Shown here: piece after piece, positions 16,355-25,247 of the stretch
Position numbering within the stretch: position 1 is the stretch's first letter
Layout of the letters: every line of letters starts with the position of its first letter
Origin: Cytophagaceae bacterium
Lineage (GTDB): Bacteria > Bacteroidota > Bacteroidia > Cytophagales > Spirosomataceae
Direction: 5' to 3'
DNA length: 64,000 nt
NCBI GenBank assembly: GCA_027486845.1
Contig: JAIXOL010000051.1
Coordinates: 1 to 64,000 of the forward strand
Made by a program: the position numbers and the translations under genes
The notes under the pieces: generated by a model
Database searches by the model: none
The model's input: the letters and a program-made list of their open reading frames with translations, nothing else
Told to the model about the DNA's origin: nothing

Positions 16355-17197
16355 TTAAAATATATTGTTTAAATAACAAATGATGCTGCTTACAATGAGC
16401 CACCATAAGGGATAAACAACAATCATTGAGCCAAGTCTGATAGAATCAAAGAAAACCGAGCCTTTAGTTATTTTGCGAGAAATATTTCCTGATAAAAAAT
16501 TGGCAGGAAAATGAATGAACGAAACAACCGAAAATATCAGACTTTGCATAAATCCAACTTTCGGAAAGCTCCAAATGAAGCATTTGTTTATTTTTTCGGT
16601 CAATAAATCATTGAAGGTTTTTAAGAATAGTACATCTTCCGAAATATTGTTAAGGTCTTTTTTTACGATTCCTGTGCCGATATTCATATTGACGATTTTG
16701 CCAAAAGAAAAGAAAGTATCATAACTTATGCCAATCGGAACAATCGTTAGGTCAATGCCTTCGTTCCATGCTTGTTGAGCCAATCGAGCCGTACCTTTTT
16801 TAAGAGGAAGTAACCTTGTTTGGTGGGTACAAATGCCTTCTGAAAAAATTAACACAATTTCGCCTTGTTTGAATAAATCAATACATCTATCGAATGTTGC
16901 ATCATTGCCACGGAGATGTTCTTTTCCTTCCGAAAGGCGATGAATGGGCAACATAAAAAAACTCGAAAGGATTTTATTGGCCAATTTTTTTCTAAAAATA
17001 TCGCCACGTCCCAAAGACCACATCCGACGATTTAAATTACAACCAATAATAGCAGCATCAAGAAATGAATTGGCATGAGTAGCTGCCAAAATAACCGCTC
17101 CAGATTTTGGAATATTTTCTAAGCCAGTAATCGTAATTTTTTTGATGAAAAACCTTAAAAGAAAACCAACGTAAGGACGTAAAATATAATAAAGCAA
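16355..17197 (-). CDS. plsC: 1-acyl-sn-glycerol-3-phosphate acyltransferase-like protein
   Basis: The 280-aa membrane protein has an N-terminal hydrophobic helix, the acyltransferase block I HANSFLD near residue 41 and block III FSEGICTHQ near 119. The C-terminal third has further membrane segments. It should acylate lysophosphatidate or a related lipid at the inner membrane. The only start available after an in-frame TAA is TTG at 17197, since no ATG occurs before block I. The exonuclease gene follows 41 nt downstream. Confidence 0.82.
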   Translation of the reverse strand: MLYYILRPYVGFLLRFFIKKITITGLENIPKSGAVILAATHANSFLDAAIIGCNLNRRMWSLGRGDIFRKKLANKILSSFFMLPIHRLSEGKEHLRGNDATFDRCIDLFKQGEIVLIFSEGICTHQTRLLPLKKGTARLAQQAWNEGIDLTIVPIGISYDTFFSFGKIVNMNIGTGIVKKDLNNISEDVLFLKTFNDLLTEKINKCFIWSFPKVGFMQSLIFSVVSFIHFPANFLSGNISRKITKGSVFFDSIRLGSMIVVYPLWWLIVSSIICYLNNIF

Positions 17198-17413
17198 TTG
17201 ACCAGATTTTTAGGTGAAAATTTTTTGTTCTTCAAAAATCCGAATAAAAATTTATCTGACCAAATAGATTTTTGAATTTGGTACTTGTTTATCATTTAAT
17301 TGTAGTTTTCGGCTGAGTATTCCAAACAAAACGAATTCTCTTTGGTTTTCCTATTGAAGGACACTAATTTCGTTTGTGTTTTTCAACAAAACAGCTTGAT
17401 TCTAAATAAAAAT

Positions 17414-19039
17414 ATGACAGTTCTAAAAGAAAAAATCACGGCCATCTTCCCTGAAGTTGGTCAAATTCCCGAACAATTTCAGATTCAACCCCTTCACCAA
17501 AAAGAGTATTTGGTTGGTGGTGAAATGCGTCAGTGGGCGGGTGCTACGCAAGATGTTCATTCTCCAATTTATGTAAAAAACGGCGATAAACTTGAAAGTT
17601 TACTTATCGGAAGCTACCCAATTACCGATGAAGCAGAAGCAATGGATGCTCTCAATGCGGCCTTAAAAGCCTACGATAATGGTCGTGGCGAATGGCCAAC
17701 GATGAGCTTGAGCGAACGTATTGCTTGCATGGAAAATTTTCTCAAAAAAATGCTTGAGAAAAAGACCGAAATGGTGAATTTATTGATGTACGAAATCGGT
17801 AAATCGTTGGCCGATTCAATCAAAGAATTTGACCGAACGATTGAATATATTTATGATACGATTGATTGTTTGAAAGATATTGACCGCAATTCGTCTCGTT
17901 TTAAAATCGAGCAGGGAATTATCGGACAAATCCGCCGTTCGCCTTTGGGTGTTGTGCTTTGTATGGGTCCATTCAATTATCCTTTGAATGAAACTTTCTG
18001 TACTTTGATTCCTGCCATTATTATGGGAAATACGATTTTGTTTAAGCCACCAAAACACGGTACGCTTTTGCATTATCCATTATTGAAGGCTTTTCAAGAA
18101 TGTTTCCCAAAAGGCGTTGTGAATACAATTTATGGGCGTGGGGCAAATGTTGTTCCGCCTTTGATGCAAACTGGTAAAATCAATGTACTTACGCTCATTG
18201 GTTCGAGTAAAGTGGCGAATGATTTAAAGAAAATGCATCCAAAACTCAATCGTTTGAGAGCTGTTTTGGGTCTTGATGCCAAAAATGCAGGAATTATCTT
18301 GAAAAATGCTGATGTAGAATTGGCAGTAAAAGAATGTATTTTAGGTTCGCTTTCGTTCAATGGTCAACGTTGTACGGCCATCAAAATCATTTGGGTACAC
18401 CGCTCAATTGCCAAGAAATTCTTGAATAGATTTACCGAAGAACTCGAAAAACTAAAATTTGGAATGCCGTGGGAAGCTGGTGTAAATCTTACGCCTTTGC
18501 CAGAGCCAAATAAACCAAACTATTTGGCCGAGTGCATTGCCGATGCCCAAGCAAATGGTGCGGAAGTTGTGAACGAAGGTGGCGGCACAACCGTAAATTC
18601 ATTTGTATATCCTGCGGTGCTCTACCCAGTAAATAGCAAAATGAAAGTTTATAGCGAAGAACAATTCGGGCCACTTGTGCCAGTTGTGCCTTTTGATGAT
18701 GTCGAAGAGCCAATTCAATATATCATTGATTCGTCGCATGGACAGCAAGTGAGTATTTTTGGTACAAATCCAGACCAAATCGCTCATTTGATTGACCCGC
18801 TCGTGAATCAAGTAAGTCGTGTAAATATCAATGCTCAGTGCCAACGAGGGCCAGATACATTTCCGTTTACAGGCAGAAAAGATTCGGCTGAAGGAACACT
18901 TTCTGTAGAAGATGCTCTCAGAGCTTTCTCGATTCGTACGGTGGTAGCTACGAAAGACACCGATGCCAATAAGAAAATTTTCAATGAGATTGTCGAAGAG
19001 CATAGTTCGCACTTCCTTTCTACGAAATATGTATTCTAA
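17414..19039 (+). CDS. gapN: NADP-dependent glyceraldehyde-3-phosphate dehydrogenase-like aldehyde dehydrogenase
   Basis: Aldehyde dehydrogenase fold, 541 aa from the ATG at 17414; the frame upstream opens with TTG and is not favoured. GQRCTA with the nucleophilic Cys is at residue 320. Non-phosphorylating GAPDH of this type oxidises glyceraldehyde-3-phosphate directly to 3-phosphoglycerate with NADP. In the ALDH general-base block, where most members have ELGGK, this protein reads VLGLDAKN, so the usual glutamate is Gly286. My recollection is that this subgroup is annotated as GapN; substrate not proven. Terminator follows. Confidence 0.8.
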   Translation: MTVLKEKITAIFPEVGQIPEQFQIQPLHQKEYLVGGEMRQWAGATQDVHSPIYVKNGDKLESLLIGSYPITDEAEAMDALNAALKAYDNGRGEWPTMSLSERIACMENFLKKMLEKKTEMVNLLMYEIGKSLADSIKEFDRTIEYIYDTIDCLKDIDRNSSRFKIEQGIIGQIRRSPLGVVLCMGPFNYPLNETFCTLIPAIIMGNTILFKPPKHGTLLHYPLLKAFQECFPKGVVNTIYGRGANVVPPLMQTGKINVLTLIGSSKVANDLKKMHPKLNRLRAVLGLDAKNAGIILKNADVELAVKECILGSLSFNGQRCTAIKIIWVHRSIAKKFLNRFTEELEKLKFGMPWEAGVNLTPLPEPNKPNYLAECIADAQANGAEVVNEGGGTTVNSFVYPAVLYPVNSKMKVYSEEQFGPLVPVVPFDDVEEPIQYIIDSSHGQQVSIFGTNPDQIAHLIDPLVNQVSRVNINAQCQRGPDTFPFTGRKDSAEGTLSVEDALRAFSIRTVVATKDTDANKKIFNEIVEEHSSHFLSTKYVF

Positions 19040-19046
19040 AAAACAC

Positions 19047-19080
19047 AATCCCCTTCGGTTTAAATCGAAGGGGATTTTTG
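19047..19080 (+). terminator. Intrinsic terminator after the gapN-like gene
   Basis: AATCCCCTTCG (19047-19057) pairs perfectly with CGAAGGGGATT (19066-19076), followed by T5, 8 nt after the stop. Confidence 0.9.
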
Positions 19081-19161
19081 TTTTATCATACTTGAAATAC
19101 TAATATCTTGAATGTGCAAAACTCAAAAAAGTAGTTAAATTTGTATATAAATATTCAGAAA

Positions 19162-19764
19162 ATGACTAAAGAAGTAAATCCAAGGTTGATTTTGCATAAA
19201 CCTCCTCGTAAATATACGCTGGAAGAGTACTTACGAAAAGAAGCAAACTCAACCCACAAACACGAATTTATAAACGGCGAAATAATCAAAATGCCAAACG
19301 CAAGATACAACCACAACTTAATAGCGATGAATATTGCTATTGATTTATCCTATCAAACAGAAAACTCAGATAAGAACTATCAAATATTAGGTTCTGACCA
19401 GAAAATTTATTTCCCAAGTCTTGATGAAGGCGTTTATGCCGATGCTTTGGCAGTTTGTGAAAAACCACTTTTTTGGGATAATGACGATTTGCTTCTAATC
19501 AACCCTATTTTGGTAGTAGAAGTTTTATCGAAAAGCACACAAAAGTATGACCGTACGGGTAAATTTGACAAATACAAAACCCTCGAATCATTTAAAGAAT
19601 ACGTGATGATTCGCCAAAATGAGTGCTATGCCGAAGTTTGGTATAGAGAACGCCCAGGTCTTTGGCACGAAACAATCGTGACAGATATTGAAGGAAAATT
19701 GCCTTTGCAATCAATCGGCGTAGAAATTTCGATGAAGCGGATTTATAAGAATGTGAGTTTTTGA
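19162..19764 (+). CDS. Uma2 family endonuclease-like protein (DUF820)
   Basis: From the ATG at 19162 the protein has 200 aa. The N-terminal YTLEEYLRKE, HEFINGEI near residue 34, and the core ILVVEVLSKST followed by DRTGKFDKYK near residues 115-135 fit the restriction-endonuclease-like Uma2 fold (PD-(D/E)xK). The family is greatly expanded in cyanobacteria and its role is unsettled. The frame opens upstream at a TTG that lies inside the box TAAATTTG (19136-19143), which argues for the ATG. A small ORF and xisH/xisI follow. Confidence 0.85.
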   Translation: MTKEVNPRLILHKPPRKYTLEEYLRKEANSTHKHEFINGEIIKMPNARYNHNLIAMNIAIDLSYQTENSDKNYQILGSDQKIYFPSLDEGVYADALAVCEKPLFWDNDDLLLINPILVVEVLSKSTQKYDRTGKFDKYKTLESFKEYVMIRQNECYAEVWYRERPGLWHETIVTDIEGKLPLQSIGVEISMKRIYKNVSF

Positions 19765-19906
19765 AAGTATTGACATATAAATTTTGATATTCATCTGCTT
19801 AAACCGAATGCAAAGAAAAGAAACTGTCAATGCTTTCGATTTTATGAAAGAAAAGTATGGAGCGAAACTCAAAAATCTGATTAGATTTGTAAAAAATTAG
19901 ATTAAT

Positions 19907-20083
19907 ATGATAACGATAAGTTTTAAAACCAGCAGTCCAAAAGCCATTGCTTTCGCACGAAAATTGATGGAAAGTAAAAGGGAAACGCAAGAGGAAATTA
20001 GACAAGATTTTAAAAGCCCTGAATTTCAGAAAGCGATAGAGGAGTTAAAAAGAAGAAATGCTGAAGAAAAAACTAATTTGTAA
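19907..20083 (+). CDS. Small hypothetical protein (58 aa)
   Basis: An ATG-initiated frame of 58 codons with a charged C-terminal half (EEIRQDFKSPEF and KAIEELKRRN), predicted helical. The opening MITISFKTSSPKAIAF resembles the beta-strand/helix start of small antitoxin-like proteins. I do not recognise it with confidence. It lies between the Uma2 gene and xisH on the same strand, preceded by a 30-codon ORF at 19808-19900 that may be leftover coding DNA. An antitoxin role is only a guess. Confidence 0.5.
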   Translation: MITISFKTSSPKAIAFARKLMESKRETQEEIRQDFKSPEFQKAIEELKRRNAEEKTNL

Positions 20084-20131
20084 GAATGTGAGTTTTGGGG
20101 GCATGGAGAACGTTAAATATGTATTTGATTA

Positions 20132-20545
20132 ATGGCGAGAGATTTTTATCATAAAAATGTGCGAGAAGCATTAGAAAAAGATGGGTGGCTAATTACGCAT
20201 GACCCCTATCCTGTAAAAATTGATGATGTTGGTTATGAGATTGATTTTGCTGCTGAACCACTCATTGCTGCTGAAAAAGACGAGTTGAAAATTGCTATTG
20301 AAGTAAAAAGTTTTGTTGGCCCTTCCACAATCAATGAGTTTCATAAAGCCGTCGGTCAATTTAATGATTACGCAGTTGCATTAGAAATAGCAGACCCAAA
20401 TAGAGTTCTTTTTTTAGCAATACCCGATGAAGTTTGGGAACGTTTTTTTCTAAAACCGATTATCCAGAAGTCTTTGGAGAGAATAAAAGCGAAAATTTTG
20501 GTTTTTGAACCAACACAAAACATAATTATACAATGGATAAAATAG
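20132..20545 (+). CDS. xisH: XisH family protein
   Basis: The 137-aa protein matches the XisH family over its length: MARDFYHKNVREALEKDGW at the start, YEIDFAAE near residue 33, IAIEVKSF near residue 51 and the VLFLAIPDEVWERFF segment. D...IEVK is a PD-(D/E)xK nuclease-like core. XisH and XisI were named in Anabaena as controlling factors for excision of the fdxN element; most homologues are far from any such element. The last 13 nt overlap xisI, so the two are translated together. Confidence 0.88.
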   Translation: MARDFYHKNVREALEKDGWLITHDPYPVKIDDVGYEIDFAAEPLIAAEKDELKIAIEVKSFVGPSTINEFHKAVGQFNDYAVALEIADPNRVLFLAIPDEVWERFFLKPIIQKSLERIKAKILVFEPTQNIIIQWIK

Positions 20546-20874
20546 CTAAATATCGTGACGCGATTTTGAGTTTTTTCAATAATTATCTTGCCGAAACCTC
20601 CCCAATGCTTGATAGCACCATAGAATATAGTATTTTATTTGATAAAGAAAACCTTAATTTTCAACTACTTTCTTCGGGTTGGCGTGGAAAACATTTTGTT
20701 TTTGGTCCACTTTTTCATTTTGAAATTAAAAACGAAAAAATTTGGATGCAATGCAACAACACAGAGCGAGAAGTAGTTGATGAATTGATGGCAAATGGCA
20801 TCAATAAACAAGATATTGTGCTTGGTTTTCTTCCTCCGTATGCTCGTGAACATTCTGGTTTTGCTGTGGCGTAG
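20533..20874 (+). CDS. xisI: XisI family protein
   Basis: The 113-aa protein fits the XisI family: DKIAKYRDAILSFF at the N-terminus, a central WRGKHFVFGPLFHFEIKNEK segment and the terminal DIVLGFLPPYAREHSGFAVA, with LGFxPPxxRxxTxFA as the known C-terminal signature. It overlaps xisH by 13 nt in another frame. The pair is complete and intact. Function outside the Anabaena fdxN system is not known. No recombinase gene is nearby. Confidence 0.88.
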   Translation: MDKIAKYRDAILSFFNNYLAETSPMLDSTIEYSILFDKENLNFQLLSSGWRGKHFVFGPLFHFEIKNEKIWMQCNNTEREVVDELMANGINKQDIVLGFLPPYAREHSGFAVA

Positions 20875-21007
20875 AAAGCTTATAGAAAGATAAACTAATG
20901 CCTCCAAGTCCCCGAAAAGGGAGACGCAGAGAAACCTAAATAACGATTTTAGAAAAAATAATGTTTCTAGAAAAGCATTTGTTCAAATAAACTCCATTAA
21001 CGTAATT

Positions 21008-21841
21008 ATGAAATTTTTGAAAAAACTTTTGACTCTTATCTTCTTATTCTTTTTTGTGTTTGAAAGCTTTTCTCAAATAAAAGTCGAATTTAAGAACGGA
21101 AATACATTTACTGTAAGTACAGTTGTTTTTACCAACAAGGATATCCTGCTTGATTTAAGCCCAAATGTTGTATCAAAATTCGGAAAATCAGAAATAATTT
21201 CAGTAAAATACCCTGATGGTAAAAAACTAAACGGGCCTTCAATCGCAGCCATTGTATCATCTGATGAAGAGATAAAAGAGATAAAAAAAATGGCAGAAAC
21301 TATAGAATTGGCTGAACAAAAAAAGATGGATGAAATTAATAATGCCAAACCTTTAAAGTATGAAGATATTATTAATGTCCCAAATACTGAAAAAAAGAAA
21401 ATCTTTTTACGTTCAAGGATATGGTTTCATAAAACCTTTGTTGATGATAAAGCAGTTCTAAGTTTTTCAGATTTTGAAAATGGGATTTTAATTGGTAACG
21501 GAACTTTTAAAGAGTATATTGAATCCGGTAGCGGAATTTTTAAAGAATCTCTTGGAGGATATGTAAAGTTCAGTATCAGAATTTACATAAAAGATAATAA
21601 TTATAAATATGTAATTGACGGATTAGTTCATGATGATGTATATATAAAACAAGGAACAACTATTGATGAAGGCATGGGTTTACTAACAACAAGTAAATAC
21701 GCACCATTGTCCTCTACTCGTACGGTTTTAGCTGGTGATAGTTTATTAGAAAAACTCAAGTTTCATGTCGATGTAAAGATAAAAACATTAGCTAATTCTC
21801 TGAAGAATGCTATTCTCAACGACACAGAAGCTGATTTTTAA
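21008..21841 (+). CDS. Secreted protein with a DUF4468-like domain
   Basis: The 277-aa protein has a Sec signal peptide ending ESFSQ. Residues about 23-75 (KVEFKNGNTFTV...KYPDGKKL) form a small beta domain. Residues about 130-230, starting RSRIWFHKTFVDDKAVL and including VKFSIRIYIKDNNYKYVIDGL, fit DUF4468, a TBP-like fold found in Bacteroidota secreted proteins. Function unknown. Isolated gene, ended by a strong terminator. Confidence 0.75.
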   Translation: MKFLKKLLTLIFLFFFVFESFSQIKVEFKNGNTFTVSTVVFTNKDILLDLSPNVVSKFGKSEIISVKYPDGKKLNGPSIAAIVSSDEEIKEIKKMAETIELAEQKKMDEINNAKPLKYEDIINVPNTEKKKIFLRSRIWFHKTFVDDKAVLSFSDFENGILIGNGTFKEYIESGSGIFKESLGGYVKFSIRIYIKDNNYKYVIDGLVHDDVYIKQGTTIDEGMGLLTTSKYAPLSSTRTVLAGDSLLEKLKFHVDVKIKTLANSLKNAILNDTEADF

Positions 21842-21889
21842 ATCATTATGCTAAATTTTTCATAAACCAGTTTTTTATACGGTATCAAC

Positions 21890-21925
21890 AAAAACCCCCT
21901 CAAAATCAACGTTTGAGGGGGTTTT
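21890..21925. terminator. Bidirectional terminator between convergent genes
   Basis: CCCCCTCAAA (21895-21904) pairs with TTTGAGGGGG (21912-21921); A5 precedes and T4 follows. It resembles the hairpin at 7921. Confidence 0.85.
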
Positions 21926-22004
21926 CATTTCTATGCACAATTCCGCAACTTTGCACAATAATCAACTCTGTAAAAATATACAGCTGACCAAAAATAGTTG
22001 ATTA

Positions 22005-22772
22005 TCAGTATTTTCCGTTCAATTCCCAATTATAATCCAAATATGAAATTGAAGCGTCTTTATTAGTTTTGACCTTCGCATATTTATTGACCCAATCTAA
22101 AATTGGTGCTTTATCTTTAAAATCTCCACCATACCACTTAAAGAGATTTGAGAGCTTGGCTTCTTTTGCAGAAACTTGATTTTTGTATGAATCATTCAAA
22201 AAATCTACTCCTTGGTCGTCGAGTTGTTGGTTAAGTTTTGCTGCCATATACGCCTCATTTCTGAGCGGAGGACAAGATTTTGCTGCACAAACCAACGCAA
22301 AGTGAATACGTGGCTCGTTGAAGTCTTTTCTGATAATACCGTGTTCGATATTATTCAAATCCATTTTTTTGCCACCAATATTGATAAATTTCACGTCCCA
22401 AGGAGTATTCACGAATGGAATTTTTATCTTGTCACCAATATCCTTGATACTTTTAATTTTGTGTTGAGTATTATCCAAAATCAACTGTATCGTAAAAGCA
22501 TTATAAGCATTTATCCAATAAGCCAGTTTTTCATCTTTACTCCATTTATCGCTAGGAGCATTGTTTTCCACCAAAATTAAATACTTTTTCAATTCTATTT
22601 GGTCTTTCTTAAAACCCGCATAATCAACAAATCCTTTGGCATCGACGTATTTTTTTAATAAACCATTCCAAATTTCATGGCTAATTGGCTCAGCGTTCGA
22701 TGTCGGAGCGTTTACAGCAAAACAACTACTTACCGTAAACAAAATGATACTCAATAAACTCGTAATCTTCAT
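22005..22772 (-). CDS. DUF547 domain-containing exported protein
   Basis: I use the ATG at 22772 (255 aa), which starts a good signal peptide MKITSLLSIILFTVSSC; an ATG at 22814 would add 14 residues. VSSC could be a lipobox. The rest fits DUF547: KLAYWINAYNAFTIQLILDN near residue 95, NIEHGIIR near 150 and RIHFALVCAAKSCPPLR near 165. The family is thought to have a papain-like or related fold with a conserved Cys-His; enzymatic role not established. It is in the same direction as the neighbouring DUF5009 gene. Confidence 0.82.
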   Translation of the reverse strand: MKITSLLSIILFTVSSCFAVNAPTSNAEPISHEIWNGLLKKYVDAKGFVDYAGFKKDQIELKKYLILVENNAPSDKWSKDEKLAYWINAYNAFTIQLILDNTQHKIKSIKDIGDKIKIPFVNTPWDVKFINIGGKKMDLNNIEHGIIRKDFNEPRIHFALVCAAKSCPPLRNEAYMAAKLNQQLDDQGVDFLNDSYKNQVSAKEAKLSNLFKWYGGDFKDKAPILDWVNKYAKVKTNKDASISYLDYNWELNGKY

Positions 22773-22876
22773 TTTTATAGCGTTTTTTGTTATTATTCTT
22801 TGTGAAACCTTCATATTTAAATACGTTGGTCAGCGATAAAAAGTTTTTTATTAACAAATAATAACAAAGCCAGAGC

Positions 22877-23989
22877 CTAAACCCTCAAGAAAATCTTATA
22901 ATGATACATTGCTCTCAGAAATGCCCATTTCACGCCAATAACTGCTAAAGTAATCACAACACCATAGTAGTTTTCACCAAAAAGCTGCCCCAGCCATTGA
23001 AAAAGTCCCTCTGATGCATAATTCCAGTCAATAACTTTGACCGACATATAAATCAAAATAGAGTTTAGGCCAATAATCGTAAAGAAAAATGCCCAACGTT
23101 GATATTTTAGCACATCAATAATAAAGTAGAAAATCGCCAACAAAATTAGGCTACAACCACCTGCATAAAGCATAAACGAGCTTGTCCAGAGGTTTTTATT
23201 TATCGGGAAAATGAGGCCCCACATTCCACCGACGATTAAGCAAAGCAAGCCACCAATCGCCAACGTAGCTGCCTTTTGAGTTGGAGTTTTCGTTGCATTA
23301 TTTTTAAGAAAATTTCCTGCAAAAATTCCCAACAAACCAGTACAAATAGCAGGAAGTGTCGAGAAAAGCCCTTCGGGGTCATGGATCACAAGATGTAATC
23401 GGCCAGGAAGTATAGTACGGTCAACCCACGAAGCAAAATTACCTTGAATAGTCAAATCGCCAGCCACAAAACCTGGAGCCGCACCGAATTTCATAATTAG
23501 CCAATAGCTAATCAAAATACCTACAAACCATACATACTGAAAACGTTGGCTCGCATACACATAAATAATGCAGGCAAACATATAAGCCAAACCAATACGC
23601 CCCAGCACGCTCGGAAAACGTATCTGTGAAAGCTCTGTTATCTGTAAACCATTATTATAAACTACACCTAGAAGCACCAAAATGAGTCCTCGCTTAATGA
23701 TTCGTAGGACAATTTTGCGGTTTTCGACACCTTTATCAATTTCACGCCCAACCGAATAAGGAGTTGAAACACCCGAAATGAATAAAAACAATGGAAAAAT
23801 GAGGTCATAAAAGCGAAAACCGTTCCATGCAACATGTGAGAGCTGAGTAGCCATCCATACTGCTGCGGGGTGATGGGTAGCATGAGCTAGTTCGTGGATA
23901 AAATCCTCGCCGCCCATAATCCAAAACATATCAAAACCTCGGAGGGCATCGAGCGAATAAAGTCTTTGTGAGGTAGTCTGATTACTCAT
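22877..23989 (-). CDS. Acyltransferase-like membrane protein (DUF5009/HGSNAT-like)
   Basis: The 370-aa protein has about ten membrane helices. SLDALRGFDMFWIMGGEDFIH at the N-terminus, FYDLIFPLFLFISGVS near residue 62 and the terminal DWNYASEGLF are marks of the family related to heparan-alpha-glucosaminide N-acetyltransferase and bacterial NagX. It may acetylate a sugar across the inner membrane. ATG start. A TATCTTTG box lies at 24014-24021 on the same strand, 25 nt upstream. Confidence 0.85.
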   Translation of the reverse strand: MSNQTTSQRLYSLDALRGFDMFWIMGGEDFIHELAHATHHPAAVWMATQLSHVAWNGFRFYDLIFPLFLFISGVSTPYSVGREIDKGVENRKIVLRIIKRGLILVLLGVVYNNGLQITELSQIRFPSVLGRIGLAYMFACIIYVYASQRFQYVWFVGILISYWLIMKFGAAPGFVAGDLTIQGNFASWVDRTILPGRLHLVIHDPEGLFSTLPAICTGLLGIFAGNFLKNNATKTPTQKAATLAIGGLLCLIVGGMWGLIFPINKNLWTSSFMLYAGGCSLILLAIFYFIIDVLKYQRWAFFFTIIGLNSILIYMSVKVIDWNYASEGLFQWLGQLFGENYYGVVITLAVIGVKWAFLRAMYHYKIFLRV

Positions 23990-24145
23990 TTTTTATAGAT
24001 TAGGGTAATATTTCAAAGATAAAGAAAATAATAGAATGATAGAGAAGAATATTTCTATAATATTTGTAGAACGAATTTTCTGCTCTTCTAAAAAGAAGTT
24101 TTACCCTTAAATTTTTCAAAAACCAAATAGTATTAGACATACCTC

Positions 24146-24655
24146 ATGAATTTCAGATTAGCAACAATCGACGATACCGAAGCTATTCGTGTATTGGCTG
24201 AGAAAACTTTCCGTGATACATACGCTGAATTAAATACGCCAGAAAACATGGAAATTCATGTGGCTAAAAACTTCTCCTCTGAAACAATCTTAGCAGATTT
24301 GCAAAGTCTTCAAAATCAATATTTTGTCATCGAATTTGAGACACAAATTGTTGCTTTTGCAAAGCTCGTAAAAGCACATAGTACAAAAGGTTTGGAAGGC
24401 AAAAGTGTTGTCGAGATTGAGCGTTTTTATATCGATAAAAACCTGCATGGACAGCAGTTGGGGCGTAAACTAATGGATTTCTGCACGAATTGGGCAAAAG
24501 AAAATAATTTTGAAACAATTTGGCTCGGAGTCTGGGAAAACAACCCCAATGCGATACAGTTTTATAAAAAAATGGGCTTTGAGTTTCTGGACAAACACGT
24601 TTTTGTGTTAGGAACAGAAGTTCAAACTGATTTTACGATGAAAAAAGATATATGA
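24146..24655 (+). CDS. GNAT family N-acetyltransferase (first of a pair)
   Basis: The 169-aa protein has the GNAT fold: FRLATIDDTEAIRVLA at strand 1, VEIERFYIDKNLHGQQLGRKLMDF near residue 92 with the acetyl-CoA loop, and WLGVWENNPNAIQFYKKMGFE near residue 128. It overlaps the next gene by 4 nt (ATGA), so the two are translationally coupled. The two proteins share the same layout and probably arose by duplication. Substrate unknown. Confidence 0.87.
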   Translation: MNFRLATIDDTEAIRVLAEKTFRDTYAELNTPENMEIHVAKNFSSETILADLQSLQNQYFVIEFETQIVAFAKLVKAHSTKGLEGKSVVEIERFYIDKNLHGQQLGRKLMDFCTNWAKENNFETIWLGVWENNPNAIQFYKKMGFEFLDKHVFVLGTEVQTDFTMKKDI

Positions 24656-25176
24656 TAAACCTAAGAATAGAAAAAATAAACATTTCGGAGGTTGAAAAAT
24701 TCTCGGAAGTTGCCACTCGGGCATATTTCAATCATTATCGACATCTTTGGTATGATGAAGGCGAATGGTACGCTCATAAATGCTTCAACATCAATCAATT
24801 AAGTGAAGAATTAGCTGATTCAAGAAATAAGTTTTTCTTTGCAATTCTTGATGAAAATCTAGTAGGATTTCTAAAACTTCGTCCCGAAAATCAACTGATT
24901 GGACAAGAAGGAAATGGCTTTGAAATAGAAAGAATTTATTTAACAAACGAAGTTACTGGTAGGGGAGTTGGTCGAAAACTAATGGAGTTTGCCATAGAAA
25001 TGGCGATGCGGCAAAACAAAGACTATGCTTGGCTTAAAGCAATGGATAGTAGCCAAAATGCCATCAGATTTTATGAAAGTCTCGGCTTTGAAGTTTGTGG
25101 AACTTCACTCCTTGATTTCGAGCAAATGAAAACCGAATATTTGGGAATGGTAACGATGAGAAGGAATTTACATTGA
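24652..25176 (+). CDS. GNAT family N-acetyltransferase (second of a pair)
   Basis: The 174-aa protein repeats the layout of its upstream neighbour: FEIERIYLTNEVTGRGVGRKLMEF near residue 90 is the acetyl-CoA binding loop, and WLKAMDSSQNAIRFYESLGFE near residue 125 the last motif. Its start lies in the ATGA overlap with the first gene. The N-terminal third has diverged more than the rest, as expected for different acceptor substrates. Confidence 0.87.
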   Translation: MINLRIEKINISEVEKFSEVATRAYFNHYRHLWYDEGEWYAHKCFNINQLSEELADSRNKFFFAILDENLVGFLKLRPENQLIGQEGNGFEIERIYLTNEVTGRGVGRKLMEFAIEMAMRQNKDYAWLKAMDSSQNAIRFYESLGFEVCGTSLLDFEQMKTEYLGMVTMRRNLH

Positions 25177-25182
25177 AAATGA

Positions 25183-25240
25183 GCCTTCGACTACGCTCAG
25201 GCACCATTTTTTATTTCGGTGGTTGAGCGAAGTCGAAACC
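25183..25240. repeat. CTTCGACTACGCTCAG-type inverted repeat
   Basis: CTTCGACTACGCTCAGGCACC on the left and GGTGGTTGAGCGAAGTCGAA on the right are imperfect inverted arms around a 12-nt AT-rich centre. The element fills the gap between convergent genes. From memory similar sequences are common between genes of Bacteroidota; only one copy is in this window. Confidence 0.7.
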
Positions 25241-25247
25241 CCGAAAA

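Noticed and set aside
19808-19900. 30-codon ORF (MQRKETVNAFDFMKEKYG...) before the 58-aa ORF
   Set aside because: It reads like coding sequence but is too short to call; it may be a leftover gene fragment.
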